Origin: CAVSRC01 sp963762605
GTDB taxonomy: Bacteria > Pseudomonadota > Alphaproteobacteria > Rhizobiales > Kaistiaceae
Length of the DNA: 64,000 nt
Assembly: GCA_963762605.1 (NCBI GenBank)
Contig: CAVXLJ010000020.1
Location: 1 to 64,000 of the forward strand
Direction: 5' to 3'
In this document: positions 47,063 to 59,720 of the stretch, piece by piece
How the letters are laid out: each line of letters starts with the position of its first letter
Position numbering within the stretch: the stretch's first letter is position 1
Position numbers and translations under genes: made by a program
The notes under the pieces: generated by a model
What the model was told of the DNA's origin: nothing
What the model saw: the letters and a program-made list of their open reading frames with translations, nothing else
The model's database searches: none

Positions 47063-47770
47063 TCAGACCGCCGCCACCCGGCCACGCTCCATCTCGATGC
47101 GCTCCCAGGCGCGGTTGATGGCGGCAAGGCGGTCGGTCGCCACCGCCACGAACTCCTCCGGCAGGCCGCGCGCGATCACCTTGTCGGGATGGTTCTCCTT
47201 CACCAGCTGCCGATAGGCGCGGCGGATCTGGTCGAACGACCAGTCGCGGCCGACCCCAAGGATCAGATAAGGATCGCCCTCTTCCGGCACCACATGGCGG
47301 GCGGCGATGCGCTCGAAGTCGGCTGACGAGAAGCCGAAGATCGTGGCCACCTGTTCCAGATAGGCCATCTCCGCCTCATGCACGGCGCCGTCGGCCTTGG
47401 CGATGACAAACAGGCCGTCGAGGACGTCCTCCAGCGGACAGCAATCGTCGTCATAGAGTTCCGCGACGCGGCGCGCATAGGTCTCGAAGCCGGCGACGTC
47501 CTGACGGGCGAGATCGAACAGCCGCGCGACGTTGCGCTCCTCGCCCGGCGGCACGACGAAGCCCCGGCGGAAGGCCGCGACTTCGTCGGCGGTGACGATG
47601 CCGTCGGCCTTGGCCATTTTGGCCGACAGCGCAATCATGGCAACCGAGAAGGCGACCTGGCGCCGCGTCGCCGGATCGCCAACGACAAGGCCGCCAGCCC
47701 AGCTGAAGAGCGCGCTGAACGCGCCGGCACCGCTCTGCGCCGCCTGCCCTATCCAGTTCCAAATCGTCAT
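47063..47770 (-). CDS. TerB-DnaJ domain protein (DjlA-like)
   Basis: From ATG 47770 it has 235 residues. A TerB-like helical domain (about 40-150, MAKADGIVTADEV, IAKADGAVHEAEMAYL with acidic repeats) precedes a C-terminal J domain with the HPD tripeptide in KENHPDKV. This is the layout of DjlA co-chaperones, but the N-terminal membrane anchor is not obvious here. The J domain would stimulate DnaK. It is paired with the amidase, an arrangement common in related bacteria. Confidence 0.85.
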   Translation of the reverse strand: MTIWNWIGQAAQSGAGAFSALFSWAGGLVVGDPATRRQVAFSVAMIALSAKMAKADGIVTADEVAAFRRGFVVPPGEERNVARLFDLARQDVAGFETYARRVAELYDDDCCPLEDVLDGLFVIAKADGAVHEAEMAYLEQVATIFGFSSADFERIAARHVVPEEGDPYLILGVGRDWSFDQIRRAYRQLVKENHPDKVIARGLPEEFVAVATDRLAAINRAWERIEMERGRVAAV

Positions 47771-47880
47771 CGCACCCGCAAGCCTCTTCCATTCCCCGCC
47801 ACGGCGCAATACGAGAGATGCCTACGGTCTGAACACGCAAGGCGGCAGATTCTCCGCCCTCCCCTCCGCGAGGCCTGAGA

Positions 47881-48096
47881 ATGAGCGAAGAGCGCGACAA
47901 GTATGGTTTCCCTGTCGAGCCGGCAGAACGCATGCAGCAAGTGATGCTGGGCCTTCATGACCTCTTGGACGAAGCGGGAATGGCTGACTTCCCAGCTGAA
48001 CTCATTGCCGAACTGAACAGTGTTCGGCTCAAATTCATGGACGAGTTCGAGACCCGCTTCCCCGGCTATGGAAAGGGTCGCGCCGTCTGGCGCTGA
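47881..48096 (+). CDS. Small hypothetical protein
   Basis: 71 residues, acidic, mostly helical in appearance (AERMQQVMLGLHDLLDEAG, AELNSVRLKFMDEFE). I do not recognise the family. It stands alone between two minus-strand genes. The reading frame is consistent with coding composition, but support is limited. Confidence 0.5.
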   Translation: MSEERDKYGFPVEPAERMQQVMLGLHDLLDEAGMADFPAELIAELNSVRLKFMDEFETRFPGYGKGRAVWR

Positions 48097-48123
48097 TTGT
48101 CCGACGACCTTTCGAAACGGGCC

Positions 48124-48750
48124 CTACGGCTTGGTAACGCGCAGGCCCTCGAAGGCGAACATCGCCTGGCCCGTGTCGGGCGAGGCGGCGAACAGGCCGA
48201 TCTCCTGACCCTTGTCGGGCGGCGAGCCGGAGATCTTCTTGAACTCGGTGCCGTTGATGGAGAAGGTCGCGTCGCTCCCGACCGTGGTCACCCTGAGTTC
48301 GTTGATGGCGCCGTCGCCCTTGTTGACGGCAGCCGCATCGGCCCAGTTCACCTGCGCCAGCCACTTGCCGCGCTGGCGCCGCCAAACCGAGGCGCGGCCG
48401 TTGGGCGCGATCTCGAAGACGTAGAAATTGTTGACGTCGTCGTACCAGAACATCAGGCCGGCCTTGGCGTCCATCGGCGAGACCGAAGTGAGCGTGGTGA
48501 CCGTCACGCACATGTCGACGTCGTCGTAGAGCCCCGCCGTATTGGCCCGCCATTCATAGGTGCCCGAGGCCGGTTTCAGGATCATGTTGCCGTTCTCGAC
48601 CTGCACCTCGGCCGACGGGATGCCCCAGGTCGGCTTGAACTGGTCGAAGGAATCCTCGAACTGCACGTCCAGGCCGGGACAGACGGCCCACGCCGCGCCT
48701 GCAGAAAAGACCACAACAAAAGCGGCCAACAGCGGCCGAATGCCACGCAT
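48124..48750 (-). CDS. Secreted protein with concanavalin-like (3-keto-disaccharide hydrolase-like) domain
   Basis: A 208-residue protein with a signal peptide (about 1-22, ending GAAWA). The mature part looks like a laminin-G/DUF1080-like beta sandwich: MILKPASGTYEWRANTAGLYDDVD, GLMFWYDDVNNFYVFEI, IGLFAASPDTGQAMFAFEGLRV. These folds often bind sugars or act on glycosides. No catalytic residues can be assigned. Monocistronic and divergent from the oxoprolinase gene. Confidence 0.65.
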   Translation of the reverse strand: MRGIRPLLAAFVVVFSAGAAWAVCPGLDVQFEDSFDQFKPTWGIPSAEVQVENGNMILKPASGTYEWRANTAGLYDDVDMCVTVTTLTSVSPMDAKAGLMFWYDDVNNFYVFEIAPNGRASVWRRQRGKWLAQVNWADAAAVNKGDGAINELRVTTVGSDATFSINGTEFKKISGSPPDKGQEIGLFAASPDTGQAMFAFEGLRVTKP

Positions 48751-48887
48751 GCCATGCTACTCCGATACGTCAACCGGCCGATGCTATCGCCCCAAGCGCG
48801 GCATTCCTAGGGCAAGTGCGCCGCAGGCCTTGAGGCGGGCATGGCGGACGTGCCAGTCATGGCTGGGCGCAATCGGAGACCGGCGGC

Positions 48888-52832
<3,945 letters not shown>

Positions 52833-52965
52833 GTCTCCAGCGCAATTGTTCCTAGGTTAACCAAAACCGCACGGATTCCGGGGAAAAGCGGTGCCAATCG
52901 TTAGCAAATTCGCAGCGAATGCCGGATAGACAGCAGATGGGGATGGCGACCGATGCACAGGCGCC

Positions 52966-53253
52966 GTGACGGAACTCGGACCCGAGCCACCGCTCGAGGT
53001 GATCACTAGGGAAACCGCTGCCAACCACGAGGCGTTCACGCGTCTCAGGGTTCATTTCACGCATCATGAGGGCAACTATGCCCTGATGAAGTCGGGCCTG
53101 ATCATCGACTTCTTCGCCGACCGCCAATCGGCCCTGCTCGCCGGCCACGAACGCTTCCTCGACCGGCTCTTCTCGGTTCACCGCGTGCTGCCGCATGAAC
53201 GCCGCCGCGGCGGTGCGGCGCCGCTCGAGGAGCGGCGCCGGGAGAGCATCTAG
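52966..53253 (+). CDS. Small DUF5678-like protein
   Basis: 95 residues from GTG 52966. The central part HEGNYALMKSGLIIDFFADRQSALLAGHERF has the shape of DUF5678 domains (EGEYVL...GE-V...DT-EEA...G). The function of such small proteins is unknown. The C-terminus is Arg-rich. Convergent with the oxidoreductase gene, four bases apart. Confidence 0.6.
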   Translation: MTELGPEPPLEVITRETAANHEAFTRLRVHFTHHEGNYALMKSGLIIDFFADRQSALLAGHERFLDRLFSVHRVLPHERRRGGAAPLEERRRESI

Positions 53254-53256
53254 CGA

Positions 53257-54285
53257 CTAATCCGGCCAGCCTGCGACCACCACCTTGCCGATGGTGCGGC
53301 CGCTTTCGACCAGTTCATGCGCCTCGCGGAGCGTTGCCGCGCGGATCGGCGTAAGCCGCTTCGTCATGGTCGTCTTGAGCTTGCCGGCATCGACCAGGGC
53401 GGCGACCTCGGCAAGGATCTCGTGCTGGCGGATCATCGTGGCGCCGCCGCGCGGACGCACGAACATCAGTTCGAAGTGCAGCGCGGCGGCTTTCTGGAAG
53501 AGCTTGCCGAAGTCTTCCGCCGTCATGCCGGCCGGTCCTTCGCCCTCGATCATGCCGATATGGCCCTCGGGCGCGACGATATCGGCGAGCGCCGATGCGT
53601 GGTCCTTGGTGCCGGCGAAGGCGGCGACGACATCGACCGCAGGATGACCGATCGCGGCGAGCTGAGGCTGCAGTGGCTTGCTGTGGTCGACGACATGGTG
53701 GGCGCCGAGCGCCTTGACCCAGTCGACCGTCTCGGGCCGCGACGCGGTTGCGATGACGGTGAGGCCGGTCAGCACACGGGCAAGCTGGATGGCGATCGAC
53801 CCGACGCCGCCGGCCCCGCCGACGATGAGCAGCGAGCGGCGGTCGGCACCCGGCCCCTTCTTCACGCCGATCCGGTCGAACAGCAACTCCCAGGCGGTCA
53901 GCGCCGTCAGCGGCAGCGCGGCGGCCTCGGCGAAATCGAAGCGCGCCGGCTTTGGCCCGACGATGTGCTCGTCAACAGCGTGGAATTCGCTGTTGCTGCC
54001 GGGCCGCGCGATCGAGCCGGCATACCAGACGGCGTCGCCCGGCCTGAACAGCGAGACTTCGTTGCCGACGGCCGCGACGATACCGGCCGCGTCAAAACCG
54101 AGCACCTTGGGCTCCCCGCCGGGGTCGTTGCGGCGCCGGACCTTGGTATCGACCGGATTGACCGACACCGCCTCTATCCTGACCAGCAGATCGTGGGCCG
54201 CGGGTTCGGGCCGGTCGATCTCGACATCGATCAGGGCATCGTCGGCAGTGACAGGGCGGGCATGGCGATAGGCGACGGCGCGCAT
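53257..54285 (-). CDS. Zinc-type alcohol dehydrogenase-like quinone oxidoreductase
   Basis: A 342-residue MDR-superfamily reductase of the adh_fam_1 type: N-terminal catalytic GroES-like fold (VRIEAVSVNPVDTKVRRR) and Rossmann fold with GGAGGVGSIAIQLAR. It lacks the cysteine cluster of structural-zinc alcohol dehydrogenases, so it probably works as NADPH-dependent quinone or enone reductase. It stands as a single gene. Confidence 0.85.
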   Translation of the reverse strand: MRAVAYRHARPVTADDALIDVEIDRPEPAAHDLLVRIEAVSVNPVDTKVRRRNDPGGEPKVLGFDAAGIVAAVGNEVSLFRPGDAVWYAGSIARPGSNSEFHAVDEHIVGPKPARFDFAEAAALPLTALTAWELLFDRIGVKKGPGADRRSLLIVGGAGGVGSIAIQLARVLTGLTVIATASRPETVDWVKALGAHHVVDHSKPLQPQLAAIGHPAVDVVAAFAGTKDHASALADIVAPEGHIGMIEGEGPAGMTAEDFGKLFQKAAALHFELMFVRPRGGATMIRQHEILAEVAALVDAGKLKTTMTKRLTPIRAATLREAHELVESGRTIGKVVVAGWPD

Positions 54286-54366
54286 GGATCTGGTCTCCGG
54301 CTGGCAGGTGCCCAGACCATATAGGGTGCCGGCGCGGATGGCAGCACCGCCCTCGGTCGCAGCCGA

Positions 54367-55236
54367 TCAGTTGCCGGTGAAGGCCGGTGGCGCGGCGAGC
54401 GCGCCGTCGGGGCCGGACGGGCCGAAGGAGTCGAGCCCGCCACCGATACCGGCAGGCTGCGGCGCGCCCTCCGGCGCGATCGAGCCGGTGCGCATCCAGT
54501 CGATGTTGGAACGGGCGAACAGGCCGCCATAGGGCGGGCGGTGGGGCGGCTGGAATTGCGGCTTGGGATTGCAGTAGCTTCGCGTCCCGCTGCGGCCGTG
54601 ATGGGCAAGGTCGAGATGGAAATGGTCGCCGTGATAGGGCTCGCCCGGCCCCAGCGTCGTCTTGAAGGTCTCGCAGGCGGTCGCCTCCACCTCGCGCAGG
54701 AAGCCGCGCTCGTCGTTGGCGCCGTTCCAGCCGCGCTTGACCGTCACCGTGCGCCCGTTGGCGAGCGTGAAGGCGGCGATATCGATGGCATTGCCGAAGG
54801 CGTGCTCGGAGAGCTGCTTGCCGGGGATGCTGTCGATGGTGCGGCAGGCATAGTTCGACAGCTGCTTGATCTCGACCACCGGCGCCCCGAACCAGGCCAT
54901 CGCCGCCGGCTGCACCGCGTTGCGGAACCAGTCTTCCAGCATGGTCGTCATCGGACAGCCGAGGGTGGCCGACGGGCCGACGCGGACCGAGCCGTCCTCA
55001 AGCGCCGAGACCTTCAGCGGATAGAGGATGCCGCAGGCGCCGCGCCCGTCGATCGAGCGCTCCGGCTGGACCCAGGCGGAGAACACCACCGGCGGCCGGC
55101 TGGCCATGCAGGCGCGCTCCTCCCGGTCGCGCCAGGCGGCACGCTGTTCATAGCCGAAGAAGCCGAACCCGCAGCCGGCGAGCGTAATCGCCAACCCGAC
55201 CACCACGGCCGCCTGATACGCAACACGACGGACCAT
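54367..55236 (-). CDS. Extensin-like (PF06904) lipoprotein, M15-like fold
   Basis: 289 residues with a lipoprotein signal (LAITLAGC, Cys near 22). The extensin-like C-terminal domain carries LSEHAFGNAIDIAAF and PYHGDHFHLDLA, whose His and Asp match the zinc site of M15-type D-Ala-D-Ala peptidases. Conserved Cys pairs occur (ACMAS, GACGILYP, GCPM, NYACRT). It is likely an envelope protein acting on peptidoglycan. The tail is Pro/Gly-rich and disordered. Confidence 0.85.
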   Translation of the reverse strand: MVRRVAYQAAVVVGLAITLAGCGFGFFGYEQRAAWRDREERACMASRPPVVFSAWVQPERSIDGRGACGILYPLKVSALEDGSVRVGPSATLGCPMTTMLEDWFRNAVQPAAMAWFGAPVVEIKQLSNYACRTIDSIPGKQLSEHAFGNAIDIAAFTLANGRTVTVKRGWNGANDERGFLREVEATACETFKTTLGPGEPYHGDHFHLDLAHHGRSGTRSYCNPKPQFQPPHRPPYGGLFARSNIDWMRTGSIAPEGAPQPAGIGGGLDSFGPSGPDGALAAPPAFTGN

Positions 55237-55288
55237 GATCGCTCAAATGCGACCAATTCCATTAAGGAAAGGTTGAGGATTGCGCGGC

Positions 55289-55588
55289 TCATGCCGGGTC
55301 GATGCCGCCATCGCCTGCCTCGTCGAAGTCGTCGGGATCGGCGAGAAGCTTGCTGTCGGCAAGATCGTGCAGCGCGTCGCGAAGGTGGCCGCGGTTTTCA
55401 TCGAAGCAGGCGACGTCCGGATCGACGCAGGCGAGCGCGCGGTGACAGGCAACGCGCCCGCAGCGGGTCGGGTTCCAGGTGGCAAAGAGGGTGACGACGA
55501 CGCGCCGGTCGTGGCGTTCCTCCGCCGCGGCCGGCGTCATCCGCGCCAGCACGCGCCTGAGATGGGGTGATTTCCGCTTGTGAGTCAT
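55289..55588 (-). CDS. Small cysteine-containing hypothetical protein
   Basis: 99 residues, basic N-terminus and acidic C-terminus. The centre reads WNPTRCGRVACHRALACVDPDVACF, with four cysteines, a pattern I associate with short uncharacterised Hyphomicrobiales proteins of the RRC-x4-C type. No function can be assigned. Confidence 0.55.
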   Translation of the reverse strand: MTHKRKSPHLRRVLARMTPAAAEERHDRRVVVTLFATWNPTRCGRVACHRALACVDPDVACFDENRGHLRDALHDLADSKLLADPDDFDEAGDGGIDPA

Positions 55589-56198
55589 GGGCCGGCTCCG
55601 CGCATGGTTGCCCGTTCCCGCGCCACCTCATGGCCGGGGTATGAAGATTTCAAAGAACGACCTTCGTGCCCGAAGACATGAAGGGGTGGCGGGCGCTCGA
55701 TGAGTGCCATGCCAGTAGTCTGTAGGGGCGCTCAGCCGAGCGCCCGCCGCGGCGTCCTGAAACACGCCCGACCCGGTTTATTCGGGCGCACCGCCGAGGC
55801 GGCCCGCCTTGAGGTCACTTACGCCACACGCTCCGGCGCGAAGCCTGAGGCATGGCGGGACGGCCGGTCGTAGTGCCGACGGTCCTGGTCGGGGCGTCCC
55901 GAGTGCCGAGATGCGGTCTCGACGCGCGGGCGCCGCACCCCGCCCCACGCACAGAACGCCTCATGAGCGCGCCCCTTCGCGGGCGGGGATGACGATCAAT
56001 ATGGGGTCGGTTTTGGGAGGGGGGATAAGTATTTATCTGCCATCCCACCCACCACGCGTTCCGCGCGGTGCCCCCGCATCGGGGCAGGGAGCGTGTGCGC
56101 GGCTCCGCTCGGCGCCCGACTAAAACTCGCGCGATGATGGACTTCAGGCACAACCAGGCATAGTTGAATTAACTGCCGCGCGGCGAATCAGCTTCGGG
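55589..56198. other. 610-base gene-free stretch at the left edge of the accessory island
   Basis: No credible gene on either strand. It contains an 8-bp hairpin GGGCGCTC/GAGCGCCC (55726-55745) and a C/G-rich stretch ending CTTCGCGGGCGGGGATGACG (about 55975). After about 56000 base composition turns AT-richer, with the palindrome GATAA-GTAT-TTATC (56024-56037) about 160 bases before the toxin-like gene. Confidence 0.5.
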
Positions 56199-56510
56199 GT
56201 GTGCCCGTTGGAGTTGGCGTTCGAAACGAAATTCCTGCGGGACCTCTGCGAAGATCACTCGCTTGCAGAAGCAAAACTAGGGGTAGCCGTGGCCCGATCC
56301 TTGCGCCGGCGACTTGCTGATCTGCGGGCAGCGAAGTCGGTTTTTGATCTGCCGTTCGGCGTGAGCACAAGCAAAGCGCATTGCACAATTGCCCTCGCGG
56401 GTGCGACACAGCTGAAGCTCGCGCCTAATCACCTCAAGAACCCGCGCCTGCCGTCTGGAGAAATGGATTGGACCCAAGTCGGCCGCCTGAAAGTAATCGA
56501 GATCGCATGA
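56199..56510 (+). CDS. HigB/RelE-type toxin-like protein
   Basis: 103 residues from GTG 56199 (TTG 56208 gives the more usual N-terminus ELAFETKFLRDLCE). Basic, with RRRLADLRAAKSVFDLPFG and KLAPNHLKNP...DWTQVGRLKVIEI, the pattern of plasmid-maintenance/killer type RelE-fold proteins. The RelE-family mRNA-cleaving role is inferred. Its TGA overlaps the ATG of the next gene by four bases, as toxin-antitoxin pairs do. The middle is shorter than I expect for the family (a segment of about 10 residues seems absent). Confidence 0.65.
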   Translation: MCPLELAFETKFLRDLCEDHSLAEAKLGVAVARSLRRRLADLRAAKSVFDLPFGVSTSKAHCTIALAGATQLKLAPNHLKNPRLPSGEMDWTQVGRLKVIEIA

Positions 56511-57614
56511 TGGGCGAGCCCGAATTTGCACCGAACTGGCTTTCAGCACCGGGCTCTACGATCGGTGACTTGATCGCAACGCGTGGTATGTCCGAGAGGA
56601 ACTCACAGACACGCTTGGCTTTCCTCTAGAGCACACACGCAGGCTCCTGCAGGGTAGTGCGCCGATCACCGACGAATTGGCCCACTTGCTGGCGGATACA
56701 TAGGCGGTTCGGCCTTTCTGGCTTTCACGCGAGGCTCAGTTCAGACAGGAGGTCGATCGCCAAGTGATACTCGGTCACGGTGACGCTCAAAGAGCCTGGT
56801 TGGAACAGCTGCCGGTCAGCGACATGGCCCGACTAGGTTGGATCAAAAGGCAGTCCACGCCAAGCGCAAGGTCGCAGAGTGCCTTCGCTTCTTCGAGACG
56901 GAGTCTCTGTCCTCCTGGCGCGAGAAATACGACCGGGTCCTTGCTGCAGTCGCGTTTCGCGCGTCTCCCTCTTTCGAGCCCTCACCCGGCGCCATTTTGG
57001 CTTGGCTCCAGTTTGGCAAATTGCAGGCCGCAAACATCGCTTGTGCCGACTGGAATAGGGAGCAGTTCGTTGCGTCACTTCCCGACATAAGGAAGCTAAC
57101 GCGCCTACCACGGCCGAGCGTCTTCATTCCTAAGCTGCGTGAGATTCTCGCGAAGAGCGGCGTGGCGGTAGTGATCGCTCGCACGCCGAGTGGCTGTCAT
57201 ACGAGCGGTGCAACTTCGTTCGTCTCCCCCAACAAGGCGATGATGCTGTTGAGCTTCCGCCATCGATCTGATGACCAGTTCTGGTTCACGGTATTCCACG
57301 AAGCGGGCCATCTCGCTCTTCACGAAAATTCGGCGCTTTTCATTGAAGACGGCAGTGAGGTCACCTCAACTGAGGAGCAAGAGGCCAACGAGTTCGCGAC
57401 GGAAGTCTTGTTGCCGAACGACAGTCGGGCCGAGCTTGGCCACGTGCCCCTCAATCAGAAGAGCATTCAGCGCTTCGCCGTGGCCCACGGCATTTCTCGC
57501 GGAATTGTAGTCGGGCAGCTTCAGCACGCGGGGCGTCTAGACCACCGCAAATTCAGCTGGATGAAGCGGCGCTACACTGTTGCTGAAGTTGCGGCCGTCT
57601 CTGCCACCAGCTAA
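56507..57614 (+). pseudogene. HigA-like XRE/ImmA-IrrE (M78) antitoxin-protease, several indels
   Basis: The gene starts at ATG 56507 (GSTIGDLIATRGMSER), but the XRE part is broken: a shift near 56600, TAG at 56701-56703, a counter-shift near 56717 and another near 56835. The pieces read DTLGFPLEHTRRLLQGSAP, FWLSREAQFRQEVDR and then an intact C-terminal domain to 57614 with the zinc protease motif HEAGH (57297-57311) and LPNDSRAEL. Intact relatives are about 370 residues and combine a HigA helix-turn-helix with an ImmA/IrrE domain. The C-terminal 259 residues could still be made from TTG 56838. Confidence 0.7.
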
Positions 57615-58546
57615 CCACGAAATCGGACGTATGCATTCGGGCTCTTCTGCCAATTGCACAGAGAGTCCTCAAGGACTTGCATTCCGACCTGAAGTCTGAC
57701 GTCCAATTCTAGCAGCCCTTCCTCAAGGTGGGAGGCCGGGATTTTTGCTGTCCTGCTACCACCAAATAGTAACTTCGCACCTCTTTGGGGTCCCGTGGCT
57801 TCTGAAAGATAAGCGGAGTCTGGCTCAATCGGCGCAATGCCGAGCTTGCCAAGCATGGTCAAGAAATCGAACTTCGCCAAGCGCCCAAACCGCGCCACCG
57901 CCGACATCGAGTTGTACAGGTAGCGAAAAACCTCTCTTGGGTCTTGCCCCACATCCTTGTGTGCCTCTCGGATCATCGCATCAAGTCCGGAAGGCCCGAC
58001 CCACGCAACGTACGACGCAACAACCGCAGCGGTCCCATTTGGCGAGATCGCCGACAAGCTTTCGTACTTTCGATGGTTCCCAAATCGACGCCGCACACCG
58101 TCGGATTTCAAACGTGCCTCATTCTTCCGAAGCCATTCGCGGAAGGTGCTTGGATCGGATTGAACTCTCTCCCACGTCCACCGCCCCTCACCCAAAGCCC
58201 CGTAGATGTCGCGCAACAGCCTATATCCGTCTCGCGTGTGCTTGCCGAAATGCACAAAGAGAAAAACCAACCAACACGCCTCGTCAGCATTACCCCGACG
58301 CACCCAATAGACAGCAGCGCGCAACGGGTCGAATGCCAAACTAGCCGGGTTAGCGCGGACCGGGTCCATCTTTCCATCGCGAACGATGTAAGCGAATTCG
58401 ACCCTCCGCAGACTATCGATCATTTGCTCAACGAGCACCGCAAGCGGCAGTGGCTCTGAGATGCCAGGCAGTGGCCTTACCCCATCCCGAAACGCGACTA
58501 GTTTCGCGCTCAACTCCTTTGCTCGCTCAACGTCGGCCGGCCTCAC
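57611..58546 (-). CDS. Alpha-glutamyl/putrescinyl thymine pyrophosphorylase clade 3-like protein
   Basis: 311 residues, all helical in appearance. I assign it to the aGPT-Pplase3 family, predicted from comparative genomics to join an amine or glutamate to a pyrophosphorylated hydroxymethyl-pyrimidine in DNA. Characteristic stretches are VEQMIDSLRRVEF (39-51), DPLRAAVYWVRRGN (73-86), ACWLVFLFVHFGKHTRDG (90-107), FGNHRKYESL (155-164) and FDFLTMLGKLGIAPIEP. GTG 58546 overlaps the stop of the upstream synthase gene by four bases (GTGA), so the two are coupled. Its own stop overlaps that of the facing M78 gene. Family assignment is from memory of these motifs; activity is not demonstrated here. 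Confidence 0.65.
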   Translation of the reverse strand: MRPADVERAKELSAKLVAFRDGVRPLPGISEPLPLAVLVEQMIDSLRRVEFAYIVRDGKMDPVRANPASLAFDPLRAAVYWVRRGNADEACWLVFLFVHFGKHTRDGYRLLRDIYGALGEGRWTWERVQSDPSTFREWLRKNEARLKSDGVRRRFGNHRKYESLSAISPNGTAAVVASYVAWVGPSGLDAMIREAHKDVGQDPREVFRYLYNSMSAVARFGRLAKFDFLTMLGKLGIAPIEPDSAYLSEATGPQRGAKLLFGGSRTAKIPASHLEEGLLELDVRLQVGMQVLEDSLCNWQKSPNAYVRFRG

Positions 58547-59490
58547 GGTCGCCTCATATTCGCGCGCTTGTCGATATAGGTGTCGAAAATCCGAGTGGTC
58601 ATTTCAGACTTCAGCTTCGCGATTGCACGCTTGCGGCCCGTCTGGCCGCGCACTTGTAACAGCCTAACCAAATCGGCCCAATAGTTGGGCAGCGTCGACA
58701 GGTCTAGAACAACTTCGTTTCGCGCAAGCGGCTCCAGCTGCAGAACGCGTTCGACGTTGGGCCACTGATCACCGGCCGGCATCGGCGGCATCGCGGTTGT
58801 GGGTTGCCAACCCTCCTTCAGAAATGCGCGGGCTTTCGGCCTATCCGTCTCATAAAGATGAAGGCTTCCAACGAAGTGACTGTAAACGCCGAGTTTGACA
58901 CCAAGACTCCTCGCTACCAATTCTTGAATGAACGTAAAGGCAAACACATCGTGCGGCAGCCCAAGAAAGGCGTCGTTGGAACGCATATGCGTTAACAAAT
59001 TAAGGCAGCCATTTCGCAGGAGGAATTGCAGCGTACAGGTACAAGGCACATCTTTGTGTTCTTCAACGATATCTCTTGCATCGAATATTTGAACAACCGC
59101 CTGACGTGTCGATGGCTTCGTTGTGAGAAATTTCGTTATGTTGGCAACCTGATTGATATGTCCTCGGGCCGCAAAAAGACGCGGCCCATAACCCCCATAG
59201 ACAGTCTTACCATCATCGGAGAATTTTGAGTATTTCGTGCCGATATAATATTGCATAAAGGCAAGATCATTCCCCCGCGAAAGGTACCAGAGCGTCTCTC
59301 CCAAACAACTGAACACTGTCCCCTTAGTGTCAGTTCTACTGAGTCGAGCTCTAGGCCGCTGCAGTTCAAGGACAACTCCGATGAGCTCTGAGTTAAGCCC
59401 CTTTGTCGGCTGAACTCTGCTCTTAGTCTTGAGCAACTTGGCAAAGACCGCCCGAAGCAGGTCGTCCAGAGTATCTGCAGAAATGTGCAT
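58543..59490 (-). CDS. Thymidylate synthase family protein (possible pyrimidine hydroxymethylase)
   Basis: 315 residues from ATG 59490 (MHISADTLDDLL). The fold of ThyA is clear: ETLWYLSRGND (65-75), VYGGYGPRL (97-105), catalytic Cys150 in DVPCTC, LQFLLRNGCLNL, MRSND (169-173), GLPHDV (177-182) and YSHFVGSLHLY (203-213). In dUMP-specific synthases the residue at 181 is Asn (Asn177 in E. coli); here it is Asp, as in T4 dCMP hydroxymethylase. The product may therefore be a modified dCMP or dUMP. It heads a coupled operon with the pyrophosphorylase-like gene. Base composition is visibly poorer in GC than the chromosome around it. A housekeeping synthase role is not excluded. Confidence 0.8.
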   Translation of the reverse strand: MHISADTLDDLLRAVFAKLLKTKSRVQPTKGLNSELIGVVLELQRPRARLSRTDTKGTVFSCLGETLWYLSRGNDLAFMQYYIGTKYSKFSDDGKTVYGGYGPRLFAARGHINQVANITKFLTTKPSTRQAVVQIFDARDIVEEHKDVPCTCTLQFLLRNGCLNLLTHMRSNDAFLGLPHDVFAFTFIQELVARSLGVKLGVYSHFVGSLHLYETDRPKARAFLKEGWQPTTAMPPMPAGDQWPNVERVLQLEPLARNEVVLDLSTLPNYWADLVRLLQVRGQTGRKRAIAKLKSEMTTRIFDTYIDKRANMRRP

Positions 59491-59720
59491 AAGGGCACAA
59501 TGCCACAACACTTCATTCGCGCTGAAGTCGCACAATGTCTCAGCGCACCTCACCGAGAGGCCGACGCGGGAGAGCCCCAATCAGATCGGGGGCAGGCACT
59601 CGCAATTGCCCCGAGCGACCGCGATCCCCTGTGAGACTTGGGGACAACCGGGCGTCAGCCTCGCGATCGTTTAAGGATTGTCGCAGCATAGAGCCGAATC
59701 GGGTTCGTGATCGATTGGCC

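Noticed and set aside
52851..52866. GGTTAACCAAAA as a second CtrA site
   Set aside because: Only one half-site is present and no well-placed gene start follows.
59491..59720. tRNA or attachment site at the right edge of the island
   Set aside because: I found no tRNA-like sequence and no direct repeat matching the left edge.
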